Shown piece by piece: positions 1-10,422 of a DNA stretch of 64,000 nucleotides; the stretch's first letter is position 1, and each line of letters begins with the position of its first letter. Origin of the DNA: Lasiosphaeris hirsuta (taxonomy: Eukaryota; Ascomycota; Sordariomycetes; Sordariales; Lasiosphaeriaceae). The position numbers and the translations under genes are program-made. The stretch covers positions 2,542,001-2,606,000 of the forward strand of contig JAUKUA010000001.1 in NCBI GenBank assembly GCA_030549175.1, given 5' to 3'. The notes under the pieces were generated by a model that did no database searches, was not told the origin of the DNA, and was given only the letters and a program-made list of their open reading frames with translations.

Positions 1-213
1 CGGATGCGCTCGGAGATACAGGACCGGGCGGACCCAAAATGGGGCCCGGTCAGAGTCGTGGCGCTGGATGAGGGCAGGTATCCGGCGTGGACGGGCGGCT
101 CGCTTCTCGCGTCGATAAGCACCTTCTCGCAGATGTCAATATCTGCCACCGAGTACAACGAGACGGGTCCTTCGATTGTTGATCGGAAGTGTATTTCAGC
201 TGTTATGGAATGA
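1..213 (+). CDS. Actin-like protein, C-terminal fragment (5' end outside window)
   Basis: The frame open from the first base encodes about 70 residues that align by eye with the C-terminal end of actin: the EGRYPAWTGGSLLAS segment matches actin's ERKYSVWIGGSILAS, it is followed by STFSQM and by EYNETGPSIVDRKC, the counterpart of the EYDESGPSIVHRKCF terminus. Family knowledge: actins and actin-related proteins bind ATP and form filaments or join chromatin-remodelling complexes. The match is too divergent for conventional actin (Trp replaces Ser/Val positions, and a short extra tail ISAVME follows the Cys), so I infer an actin-like paralogue rather than the housekeeping gene. The stop is TGA at 211-213. 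The gene's start, nucleotide-binding loops and any introns lie outside the window, so activity cannot be judged. Confidence 0.75.
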   Translation, partial: RMRSEIQDRADPKWGPVRVVALDEGRYPAWTGGSLLASISTFSQMSISATEYNETGPSIVDRKCISAVME

Positions 214-785
214 TTAAGGGTGTGTTTTCTTGGTGCAAGTTCTGATTTGTACCTTGGTTTACGTTCTCCGCCTAGGTAGGAAAGGTACCTCTAGGTGGTA
301 TTATACATCTCTGAAATGCTCAGGCTGGCACGCTTCGACTTCAGTAGTAGGATATAATTACTAGATAACTACATGCGCATTTTTGTCTTGTTCCGCGACC
401 GATTTCCCCCAAGCTGCCACTGAGCCGGACTTACTTACGGAACCTGATAAGAACATGATGCAGGAAATTATCCCGATATGATCACGGATCGCACGAAGTC
501 CGTCTTGGTACATCACACTCAGGCTGGGCTTCTAACAGATGAGCTAATGCCTGAGTCTTTTTATGCAATCATTGCAAGAGATCGGGCTACCCCTTTCCTG
601 GCCAAGAGGCGTCGGACCCTTCCCGCCATCGATCTGTTGATTCATTGCCGATCGTTCCAGGGCATCAAGTTCTCGGTGAGTCTGCTGTGTTACATCGTAC
701 TAATACTCGAGTTCCCAGTTGTGCAAGAGCATTGGAACTTCAGCAGCACCGTTTCCATTCCATTAAACTTGGCAAAGTTCCAGAA
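214..785. other. Intergenic, no gene seen
   Basis: There is no coherent coding signal between the actin-like stop and the ankyrin relic. A cluster of CTAGGTA/GGTACCT short palindromes lies at about 271-297. Confidence 0.5.
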
Positions 786-2235
786 ATGGAGATCGCGTTC
801 GGCGTTATCGGTGTAGCTGGCGTTGCGGTTTGTGTCAGCTCCAAGCTTTAGGCGCTGTCGACATCCTGGCGTGATGACCCCGTCGACTTTCACAGGTTAC
901 GTGACGATGTGACGAGAAGCGAACGTTTCTTCAGCGAGATAAAACAGCACAGCACATTGCTACACCAACCGCACAATCTGATCTGAGACGGTTAGCCGAC
1001 GAAAGAGCACTAACTCTTCGTCGCATCGAAGCCATTGTCAACGATTTGGTTGACCCTAGTGCTGAGAAGCCACCCGTGACTGAACTGGGAAAGAGGAGAA
1101 AACTACGATGGCTGGCTTCGGCAGTCCCAAAAAGTAACATGGTTGAGGAGCTGAGCCACACACGGTCATGCATTTGCCAACTCCTTATTACACAAAATAT
1201 GTATGACACCATTGTTCTTCGAGCTTTTCTTTTCTTTTTTTTTTTTTTGAAACATGTTGACAGGTCCATGTACAACGAAATATCCACCTCCCTTGAGCAG
1301 TCTCACAGCGAGGTCAGCTCACAGCTCAGCGATCTCTCTGCGTCCTTGGAGCAATCAAACAGTATGATTTTCTCACGGCTCGAGCATGGAATGAAGACCA
1401 TGGAAAACAAATTACTCATCTCCATCCAAAAGGATCACCCAGCGATTTCATCGCAACAGATGATCTCTTCAAGTTCTCCAGGAACATCACCTGGGGAAAG
1501 TCAGCTCAGAAGAACCGAGCTGTGCGATATGAGCTGTGACTGTATATGTTATCGAACCACCAAACTTCGGTGGGCTATCTCGTTGCTCCGGTCCGTCATA
1601 GGTGTCGTTGCTTTTGCGTATTCTCACCGAAATCCCACGCGATGTAGTCGCGATTCGTGCAAAGACTCCAAGGGGCAGCATTTTCGCGAGCTACGAATAT
1701 CATCTACCATCTTCCCGACTGGCTCGCCCGGACTTGTGTCGCCGCATTCTTCTCTAGCAATCTGAACGGTAATCCTGAACTCAAGATCCGCGTGTATTAC
1801 CGCCGAGATGATGGATGGGAGACGCTCGGGGTAGGCTGTCTGATTAATCTAAATGATACCAAAGGCATAAAGTCGTCACTTCGCAATGGTTCGATGTCGG
1901 TCTTCGACGTCTTCAACGAGCGTCTATATCCTGCTCTCTGGCTTGCCTTTAGCGGGAAACGCCTCGAAATCATTAAACTACTGCTCCAAGCGGGGCTGAC
2001 CCTTTCCATCAAGTCGAGAGCAGTGGTGGCAAGTCAGTTGCAACCTGGGTCTTTGAGCGCTATATCGCCGGCTCCCCTGACGATGGTGAGTTGATAAGCT
2101 GTTTCGACGGTGTCGTCTCGAAATATTTGGATGAAGTCGATTTTTCGCTCCTGCACCTCATCATCCTGCAAATCGAGCATGCCGATTGCCGCACAGGATT
2201 CAAAAATGCACATACACCCCTCCGAGACTGAGCAG
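786..2235 (+). pseudogene. Decayed fungal STAND/ankyrin-type gene
   Basis: The first 22 codons (MEIAFGVIGVAGVAVCVSSK...) have the look of the fungal N-terminal domain found on NACHT and ankyrin proteins, continuing after a TAG stop (849-851) with SWRDDPVDFHRLRDD and SERFFSEI. A frame change near 980 leads into ADERALTLRRIEAIVNDLV, then a Ser-rich predicted coiled coil (about 1270-1500), then a second frame change near 1690 into YHLPDWLARTCVAAFFSS, the conserved middle domain of large fungal ankyrin proteins. An ankyrin-like helix pair, ALWLAFSGKRLEIIKLLLQAG, sits at about 1930-2000, and EVDFSLLHLIIL follows near 2130-2160. Such proteins act as intracellular sensors or scaffolds. With one nonsense codon and at least two frame changes it is almost certainly non-functional. 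The 3' limit is approximate. Introns cannot be excluded for one of the frame changes, but not for the stop. Confidence 0.6.
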
Positions 2236-2844
2236 AATGGCGGCGAAGGCTGGGTCGCGCACCCCGGAGACGACAGCCATGGTACCTTTTGACCGAGACG
2301 AGAGTGTCGGGAAGACTCCAACAGTGGGAGTCCCATTCTCGTCAAAAGACCAACAACTCAACGCAGAGAGGTGTTTCGGCCACGCTTTCCTCCATTGCCT
2401 CTAGGCGCCCAAGTAATTCGTCAAGCGATAAGGTGCATGTGCATACAGTACCCGCGACCGCGGCCGGAGAAAGGGGTCACTGGTCGAGGCTCGTTTGTCT
2501 CTTCTGTGAGAGGCTGGCGGCCAATATTGTCCCGGCGTTCCCGTGCTCAGACCGGTCGCTTTCGGTTTTCTTTATTGATTCTTTCACTCGTCGATTACAA
2601 TGCTCAAGAGGTACTAGATTAGCAGAGCCTTTCTTTACTCATCAATACAGTTCTTTATCCCGCATGCCCCACGATCTACGGAACTAACTCCAACTGGTGG
2701 TAGGGCCCTCATTCTATTCGGTCATCTCTTTTTCATTACTTTTAGACATTACCAAAACCCTCTTTCAATCAAGTCCACACCCTCAACTAGAGCATCTCAA
2801 AAAGAGCGAACCAACCTTTTCCTCAGTGCATCCGGCACTGCTAC
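2236..2844. other. Intergenic / end of ankyrin relic, no gene seen
   Basis: Short open frames only. The first 200 bases may be further degraded sequence of the upstream ankyrin-type gene, but no repeat motif is legible. Confidence 0.4.
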
Positions 2845-4310
2845 CTAGGCTCGGGCTTCAATCAACATGTCAAAGACATCCTGGCCGCCATCACACTGGC
2901 ACTCAGGACCGTGTTCCGTCTTGTGCTGTCGGTACAAAACTTTCAGAACATCCAGGCTCGTGCAATAAAAGACTCCGTCTAGCCTGAGCCTAGTGGCGAT
3001 TGCCCCCAAAGGACCTGTTCCGCACTCAATCTCCCACGAGGAGGGCCGCCTTGTCAGGGCAGGCCCTTCTTCCACACCATGCGATGCTCCCTCCCAGATG
3101 GCCGATTGCTGGACCAACTCGGCCGGGGTTGCTCCGACGCTATTTTCGTTTGGGTCAATTGCCATTTCTGGCACGTTGAGGTAGGATCCGCCGCTGCGGC
3201 TGTCGCCATCATGGAGGCTCAGCCGGCAGTCATCTGCCCTCAGACCGTTCGGCCGGTGGTACATCTTCGAGTCGGCAAGAGCCCAGCCACGGTCGGCACG
3301 GACGAGTTGCCACGGACCGTGGATTGGCAGCAGCGTCAAGTGTCCCTTTGAGTAGTTCACCGGCCGCAGCGCCTCCTCCTTGGTCATCCGGACCCTGTAG
3401 GCGCTCTCCTGGTGCAGGCTCCAAGCCTGCCTTTGGGAGACCTCGACGTAGTGGCGGTATGAGTTTGAGAATATCTCGGCGGCCGGGTGTGGGTTCTCGG
3501 TATCGAAGCACATGAGCTCGACGGTCAGTGCTAATCCAATCAAGTGTTTTAGATCAGGGGGCTTTCCGCCCACATGTGGCGAACTTCTGTGCTCCCGTTT
3601 GGTCCTCTCCATGGCGCGCCAGAGCTCCTGAAGCAGACTGCCCGCATAATCTCCTTCGAGGTTCAAATTCAGCGCAGCTAATCTCTCCGCCCAGCCGGGT
3701 CTGACAAGAGAGAGGGTTGAGTCGAGGCAGATGATGAGCGAGTCAAGGTCACTGGTAGGGTCCCTAAAGGCACGCTTTGAGAAGTCTGCGTCGGCTTTGG
3801 ACCGCCAATGTACATGAACTCCAGCGTGGTGAGAATCTACCTGATCATGCGCGCGACCATGCCCACCGGAGGCAGTGCCGGCTCGTTTGCAGCATCGTAG
3901 ACAATCCACTTACGGTACACTGTTCCCCCATTGCATAGCTTCCAGTATAATACCGAGCTATATCTCGGCTCCCCAACAGGGCCTTGGCCCAAGATGTATT
4001 CGTGCAGGAGGCACTTGGCAAACAGTGGAGGGTGATCAGGGTCTTTGACTTTGAAGGTCTTGAGCATATTGGCAATCTCAATCCCCCTCGGCAGCCTCAA
4101 ACTTAAAGGCTCATTGAGGCGCTCCGGCTTTCTTCTGAATCGGTACAAGGATACCTTGCGCACCAAGACTTCGCCCGTGTCCATGTTTTTGACCAGTTGG
4201 GCTATGGCATCGCATCCATATCCGAGGTTCCGGATAAAGAGATAGCGCATACCGTTGCCCGTACGGAACATGTAGCCATATCTCTGCAGACCTTGGGATA
4301 CCGAGTCCAT
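2845..4310 (-). pseudogene. Protein-kinase-like gene with stop and deleted catalytic core
   Basis: Reading from ATG at 4310, the first part looks like a divergent kinase N-lobe: a glycine-containing loop (LGYGCDAIAQLVKN), then GEVLVRKV with a candidate lysine, helix C-like sequence, and a hinge-like VLYWKLCNGGTV. The frame ends in TAG (3837-3839) inside what reads as an alpha-helix (MIR-stop-ILTTLEFMY), where family sense suggests glutamine. A second long frame resumes with RDPTSDLDSLIICLDSTLSL and runs to 2845; it lacks a recognisable HRD or DFG region. The catalytic loop therefore appears to be deleted between about 3770 and 3840. An alternative is a short intron (GT at about 3838 to AG at about 3787), but it would remove conserved helix sequence. 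The family is widespread and poorly characterised in Sordariomycetes. I read it as a decayed degenerate-kinase gene. Confidence 0.5.
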
Positions 4311-4798
4311 GGTTGATGCGTCAGTGTGATTCCTCGAGATGAGAGACACCCTTGTAAATAACTGCAAGGGGGTCACGTTTCTGAACTGCGTCCAGATATT
4401 TTGGCAGTGGTTAACTACTCGGGGACTCTAACAGCTGCGGCTCGCCAGGGAGAGAGTATTCGGCTTTTAAAGCGGACTCGACACGAAGACTGCCAGTGGG
4501 GGATTCTATAGCTTGCAAATTCCTGTAACAACATCTTTTGGACCATCAGACACAATACTATTGTACTCAATCAGAAAAGCGGACCTCAGTGGTGCCATGT
4601 TCACTTTTCTTTGTCCGACGTAGCTAACCAAGGTACCTAGTACCTACCTAAGTAGCGCCTTGGGTAGATCTACCATAGCGGGGCTTGGGGTAACCAGCAG
4701 TATTATTGTTTTGGGTCTATGCTTTTCTTGAAGCTAGCATGAAAGGAATAAAAGCAGAATTACAGTCTAGTAGCTGGTACCATATCGTGCACTACGGC
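4311..4798. other. Intergenic between kinase-like relic and NmrA-type gene
   Basis: This stretch lies 5' of the minus-strand kinase-like gene and 3' of the NmrA-type gene. It contains a dense GGTACCTAGTACCTACCTA cluster at about 4631-4650 and no coding signal. Confidence 0.5.
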
Positions 4799-5879
4799 TT
4801 AGGACCTCCAGGCCTGGTCCAGCATCTCCTTGACTTTCAACGGCTTGATATCTGGAAAGTCTTGGTTGAGGAACTTGGGGGTCTTGAGGTCGAATAGACC
4901 CTTTTCAAACCACAGACCAAACGAGGCGGCCATTCCCTGCAAGATTGGCTTGGGCAAGTACTGATAAAATGGGACCTGACTGGGTAGTTCAGTCGTCTTC
5001 CCGGCACTCAGATCTTCCACACTGTCATAGGAAACGTTGAACTTGGTGCCTGCGCAACCAAGTGTCAGCACACATTGCATGGTACCATTTAGATGTGTCA
5101 AGGGGGGAGGTAGTAAGTACCCTTTGCGTCCTCGGCGTAGTGGAGGAACTCATTCCACGTCAGGCGGTCGCCAAAGATGGAGGTCTCGGGCTCCCATCTG
5201 GGGAGATCGAGGCTGGCAGCGACGAATCTGCCGACATCGGTGGTGTGGGTGAAGACGGCAGGGACATTTCCAGATCCCGGGATGGCAGCCGTGTTATGGG
5301 GGATGTCGAGCCAAAAGATCAGGGGGGTACGGGCCAGATAGGATTTGACGACGGGAATACCCCAGTAGTCCATAAGGAAACCGACGTGAAAGGCAGTGTA
5401 TTCGAGAGTCTTGGTCTTGTGTAGCTCCTTTCGGGCGTTGACCTTGTGGATGACGGAGGGAATATCGCCAATCTGGTCTTCCTGGACACCCACGCCCCAA
5501 TCGCTGGAGATAATTCTCTTGGTGGCGTCGGACAAGTCGGCAGCCCGGATGAGGTTTTTCTCGTGCGGCTCGGTGCCGTCGACGCTGTGCATGGCGATGC
5601 CCGAGACTACCGTGTGGATGTTGTTGTCGTTTAGCACCTTAGCGACGGCCTCGACATCCGAGTAGTCAACAGCCAGAATGGGAACGCCGATCTCTGCCTC
5701 AAGGGCGGGGTTGGCCTGTGAGATTGCCATGTTAGTGATAGGCCTTGGATAGAAAAAGAATTGGGCTGGCATGCCGTTCGCGAGAGAATCTTGACCTCAT
5801 GCTCTCCCGTGGCTACAATGGCTTCGACGATGGCGCGCCCGACATTGCCCGTGCCTCCTGCGACTGCGACAGCAACCAT
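4799..5879 (-). CDS. NmrA-like / isoflavone-reductase-like NAD(P)-binding protein (three exons)
   Basis: Exons 5879-5775, 5715-5121 and 5049-4799 give a 316-residue protein. The N-terminus MVAVAVAGGTGNVGRAI holds the dinucleotide-binding GGTGNVG at residues 8-14, followed by a KILSR beta strand; HTVVSGIA and SDWGVG match the Rossmann core of the NmrA family of atypical short-chain reductases, which reduce small aromatics or sense NADP status for transcription factors. The usual family length is about 300-320. The first intron (5716-5774) begins GC (GCATGC) and ends CACAG with a CTAAC branch site; the weak GT alternative would delete the KILSR strand. The second intron is 5050-5120. A TATAAAGG box lies about 150 bp upstream. 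It is divergently transcribed from a Zn2Cys6 factor, so I infer co-regulation, possibly a small catabolic or sensing unit. The substrate is unknown. Confidence 0.85.
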
Positions 5880-6348
5880 GGTGAATGGGGTGGGGGAAAA
5901 AAGGTAGATATGCAAAAATAGAAGCGGAGGTTGTGATTGTAGAAAATAGTGGGGACTCGGGGATGGTTGAGAGTGCTTGATGTCAATTGTTTCGAATTCA
6001 AAGAATCGGGTGGCATATCGATACCCTTTATACCAGTCGCAACTGGTTGCCGTGAGAAATGTCGTTGAGGCGACTTACAACTTGGAAAGCTCAATCACCG
6101 GATGCAAAAAGGCTCCGATTACTCTCAGAGCCCCGCTTATTACTGGCCGCAGGCCCGTGGCCCATTGGTTCAGCGCGGACCCCGCCCGCTATTTATCAGC
6201 ACGGGCAGTTGTCTCATCCGGGACCTGGAACCAATTTGCATCCGGCCCAAGCATCACGGTTCGGATTCATTCAGTTCATTCTGCACTCACTCCTTCGCTC
6301 CCATTGCAGCACCGCCTCACCTTCCAGACGCACATCCCCCCCCCGACA
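5880..6348. promoter_or_regulatory. Divergent promoter of NmrA-type gene and Zn2Cys6 factor
   Basis: The 469 bp between the two start codons must hold both promoters. A minus-strand TATAAAGG (plus-strand 6025-6032) is well placed for the NmrA-type gene; I see no clear TATA box for the regulator, whose 5' leader is C-rich just before its ATG. Confidence 0.6.
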
Positions 6349-8592
6349 ATGTCGCACCATCATTCCTCAATCGAATCCGGATCCCAGGAGACCCCGCCGT
6401 CCGAGTCGAGGACACGGAGGCCCCGCATCTCGCAGGCAAGCTCGCTGCACCAGGCCCTCGAAATGTCCTGGTCGCTTTTCTGATTACCGTTGTCAGGTCG
6501 CAGGCGTGCGCGCGATGTCGCGCAGCCAAGGCACGGTGCGATGGCCAGACGCCCACCTGCTCGTCCTGCGCCGAGCGTGGACATGGCGATCATTGCGTCT
6601 ATCCCGTCCAGAAAACACGCGGGCCTGGGAAGAGGTGCGACGCCACCGTCCAATCAAGACTAATATCATGTAATAGACAGAACTAATAGCTATTACAGCA
6701 AGCAGCGGATCGAAATGCTTGAGGAGCGACTGGCCAACGTGGAGTCCATGATGCGTCAACAGAACTCGGCCTCAGAGCCAAGGTCCTCACCAACATTTGC
6801 ACAGCACGCCACGATGGCTCTGAGCCGCTTTGCACTCTGGCAACAGGAAGAAGGCACCAAGAATCTCAACAGAATAGTTCTGTCCCGCATGAATCCCGAA
6901 GCGTCAGAACTGATGCTGCTTGAGCACGCACTAGATCTTGTTTGTGCCGAGCTCCCCTTTCTCCGCACCCCCTGGTTTCTGGGCCAGATCAAGCAGCCGG
7001 GTGCCATCTGCGTGCCCGACGCCTGGTGGCAGGCCATCTTGAACGCCCTGATTGCTAGCTGCGTACACTTCAAGACCCATCTCCGCTCATTCGCTGAGAC
7101 GGCTGTCTACGCCTGGGCTTTCTTCAAGAATGCCTATGCCGTTCTTCCCGAACTCATTCTCCACGGCGACAGCCTGGGCGCATCACAAGCTCTCATGGCC
7201 ATGGCCATGTTCATGGGCCTGTCGGCCGACACGCGGAGTGCGGCTCTCCTGCTGTCCATTGCAATCCGCATGCAGATTTCGATCGGCCTTCACATCAAGG
7301 CAACAGCCGATGGCAGCTTCTCGTCTGCCGAGCAAGAGGACCAGGGCCGGCTGCTCTGGGCCACCTACATTCTCGACATGGACACCAGCCTCAACACCGC
7401 CCTGCCGCCCGCACATGCTGGGCTGGACGTCACCGCAAAGGTTTCGGAAAGGTGGCTAACCGCGAGTCTTAGCGACACTATCTTCAGACTGAGGGCCGAG
7501 CTTGCTGGCATCCAGTCACGGATCGGTGCCCAGCTCACCGTCCTCGCCGTCCCAAGCCAGACAGACCTCGATTCCCTCGAGTCGGAACTCGATGCCTGGA
7601 CCCTCCGTGTCCCACTCGAGATCCGTCCAGACTGTGAAAGTGGCACTGAGCCACCGTGTACCGCCGATGGTGAGGCGGACGTGCCTGTTTCTATGCTGCA
7701 CCTCGTTTACCACAACTGCCGGTCCATGGTCTGTTGGGCCTTTGCCCGGCTCGCTGCGTTCCAGGCTCTGCAACCTCGACAACCTATCAACGCGGTCTAC
7801 GAACGCGCCCCTACCCACAAAAACATGGCTAGGTCCACGGCCAGAGCCACAATGCGCTCTTTGTCACAGTTTCCCACCCAGTCATTCGCAGACCTCTGGT
7901 AATGATGCATCTGCCACCCTGACTGGTCGCATTGGCCACTAACAAGTCCCAGGAGAGCCCTGTGCTATCCGATCTCTGCCAGCATCACTCTCCTTGCCAT
8001 AGTGTGCAAGGAGCCTACACACCCCGAGGCAAAGTCTGACCTATCACTGTTTGCATCTTTTGTCCGCTTCCTAGAAGTCATGGTACATGAGCATGGTTGT
8101 GATCTTCAGCGAGTGCTTGATGGCGTCGCCAAGTTCGAAAAGGTTGCCAATGATGCCGTCGGCGCGGCCTTTGGTTCGGCCATGCCGGTAAATCCTGCGC
8201 TCTGGCCCCTGAGCATTGCGTCCGGTTGTACAGGCAAAGTAGGTGCATTGGTGCTTGTCCGACTTGGTACCTCCTCCCACGCCGAGCTAAACGTTCTGAT
8301 CCAGGCCATTGCAAACCTCCTCTTGTGCGAATCCCACCATCCAATGTACGTGACCCAGAGCTTCATTGGGAATACGCCGAATATCGATACCGAAGTAGCG
8401 AAGCAGATCGCCGAGGTACTGGACATCCCCTGGGGCGAGAATGGCTACGGTCCCTTCGTCCCTGATTCTCTCATGCCCGCCACCCACGGGTTCTCGTTCG
8501 GGTCAAACAATCATGGCCAGTATGCTCCTCCCGATGCTATGATGGCTTCCCAAATGTCAGACGCCGGGCCCTCCGCGCAGTCTTTGGTGTAA
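6349..8592 (+). CDS. Zn2Cys6 fungal transcription factor (four exons)
   Basis: Exons 6349-6435, 6504-6634, 6699-7898 and 7953-8592 join to a 685-residue protein. The zinc cluster is complete: Cys 31, 34, 41, 48, 51 and 60 in the pattern CxxCx6CDx5CxxCx8C, with the expected Lys38 and Pro46, followed by a linker and a leucine-type coiled coil (QRIEMLEERLANVESM). The middle region (VRTPWFLGQIKQPGA-like through SADTRSAALLLSIAIRMQISIGLH and GRLLWATYILDMD) is the fungal-specific transcription factor homology region. The first intron (6436-6503) is GC-AG (CAG|GCAAGC), chosen because it alone gives RISQACARC in frame. The others are 6635-6698 and 7899-7952, all in correct phase. It is divergent from the NmrA-type reductase and probably regulates it. 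An additional intron within the last exon is possible. Confidence 0.9.
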
Positions 8593-8870
8593 CATCTCTC
8601 TGCTACTCCGGCGCATTTGCAGCCACGCCCTGGTCTGTTAGTGTCGATTGTGACTGGAGATAGTGTGTAGACAGTTGGCATGCCGCACAATTCTTCATTA
8701 CATATATGATTAGCTTAAAACCGCCCTAGCTCATCGACCAATTGAATGTACAGATCATCTCCGCAGCAGATCCCCCACATCGTGACAAAGACCACAATAG
8801 CGAAGCCAAGGACCGGCGCATCTATTGGGAACGCGACTCGGTCCCGCCTGAATGGCTCAAGCCTGCTTCC

Positions 8871-9498
8871 TTACGCAGGAGGAGCAGGTCTCGAGCAAAC
8901 ACCACCAGTGTTCTTGTAATAATTGATGCTGTTGAACTCAACCTTGATGCTCTGTATCTCCCACTTCTTTGCGTGCTTGTCATACGAGCCTCCGAGAACA
9001 GTGATACCACGGACGGGGAGAGGGCTGCCCCCGGGGACCTTGGTGAAAGTCGCGCTCCAGATGACCGTAATCTGGTCACAATTCCAGGGGCCGACCTCGG
9101 CAATAACCAGGGGAATGTTGTCGGGCTGGTTTTCATATCAGCCACCCACCGAAGAAGAAAGAAGAAGAAAAAGAAGAAGAAAAAATAGCAAACAGGAAAA
9201 GGCCACTCACAGTAGCAGTCTGGTATCCGACAAAGGCAGTCTTGTCGGGAAAGATGGGGAAGCCAGTCGGGAGACCAGCCACGGTGTTGATGCTGTCGGA
9301 GTAGTCAAAGAAACCCTCATCAGCGATGAAATTGGCCTTGTACGCTTCCCAATGGGTGAGGATGCTCTTGTAGGCGTCGACGAGATAGTTGACGTCGGCC
9401 TCCTTCAGGCATTTGTTGCCGCCCGGGCCGCGGGTGGCAAGTCCGGTGGCGGCGGCGGAAACGCCGGCCGCGAGGGAGAGGACGCTGAAGAAACGCAT
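8871..9498 (-). CDS. Small secreted NTF2-like (SnoaL-fold) protein (two exons)
   Basis: Exons 9498-9211 and 9125-8871 encode 180 residues. The start MRFFSVLSLAAGVSAAA is a signal peptide. The mature chain begins with a Cys (NKCLKEADVNYLVDAYKSIL) and continues with ANFIADEGFFDYSDSINTVAG, the layout of secreted fungal NTF2-like domain proteins, and exon 2 supplies the beta-sheet half (NIPLVIAEVGPWNCDQITVI, ITVLGGSYDKHAKKWEIQSI, FNSINYYKNTGGVC). The intron 9126-9210 starts GTGAGT, contains a CTT-rich tract and ends AACCAG. The family is extracellular with a cone-shaped ligand pocket; no catalytic function is established. A TATAAGACC element lies about 115 bp upstream. The four cysteines could form two disulphides. 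Confident on structure, not on role. Confidence 0.82.
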
Positions 9499-9609
9499 CT
9501 TGATGGAGTATAAACGAATGTCTGAGTTGGTCTGGTCGGGCAATGGGTGGATTGGAATGGGTTGGAGAGGCTGATGTAAAGTGGCATGGAGCGGGACTCG
9601 GGAAGAGGT

Positions 9610-9615
9610 CTTATA
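9610..9615 (-). promoter_or_regulatory. TATA box of NTF2-like gene
   Basis: Minus-strand TATAAG within TATAAGACC lies about 115 bp upstream of the ATG. The same nine bases precede the DUF4360 gene at a similar distance. Confidence 0.5.
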
Positions 9616-10422
9616 ACTCTGTGCAGTGTGCTCCGTCATTTTCTCTCCACAGGTGCTTGTGCTTGTAAAAGGGTGCCGGGCTGAGCAGCCAGCCGCATGG
9701 GCGTCACGGCTGCTCACCGACAAGGAATGCAAAAAGGGGCTTCAAATGAATGCATTGCGGGCCGGCGAGTACTGCATAGTAACTGGGGGAAAAAAAGGCG
9801 CCGCATCAAATAGATCGGGCTAGCTTCAAGCCAAATATTTGGGTGTGGGAATTTCCTTGCGGCTGAAACGGCGCCTTGCCAGCAAGCGCTGAGAAAAAGG
9901 CAAGAAAAACAGGGAGAAGCTGAGACAATCTGACTGGTTGGTGGCATTTTCTCCCGTTGGCTTGCATTCGGCCTCTCAGCTGTTGGTCACGCCCACTGGA
10001 ATCCATATTGAACATGTTTTTTTCTTGGTAGTACAAATGAAACACTGAAGCCTTCCGAGGGAGTTGGTGGGATCTGCATTGACCTCGTGTTGATGTCATT
10101 GTCGTTGGACGGAAATGAATCTTCAAGCTCCGACAAGGCGTTGACGTCAATGCTGACGCCCGCGCGCCATGACAATACCGCATCGGGATGGTTAGTTGCC
10201 GGCTCTTTATTGCTCTCTGATGAGTACGGTAACCGGCCAACTCTGCCTTGAGTTCATGCCCACTGATGCCTTCTGGTAAGATTGATTGTCCGTTCTGCAG
10301 TCTCTTGTCTGATCTGGGGTACATGAATCATATGCAACACTGGCAAGAGACACATGTCTGTTACATTGCAGTGAGCAAAGACTAGACACAGATGCTCTCA
10401 TGTTCCCACATCCAACCCTGTA
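9616..10422. other. Intergenic, no gene seen
   Basis: Region between the NTF2-like promoter and the 3' end of the next minus-strand gene. Only short, unsupported open frames on both strands. Confidence 0.5.

Noticed and set aside
3787..3838. Short intron in the kinase-like gene that would remove the TAG
   Set aside because: It would excise conserved helix sequence and still leave no catalytic loop.
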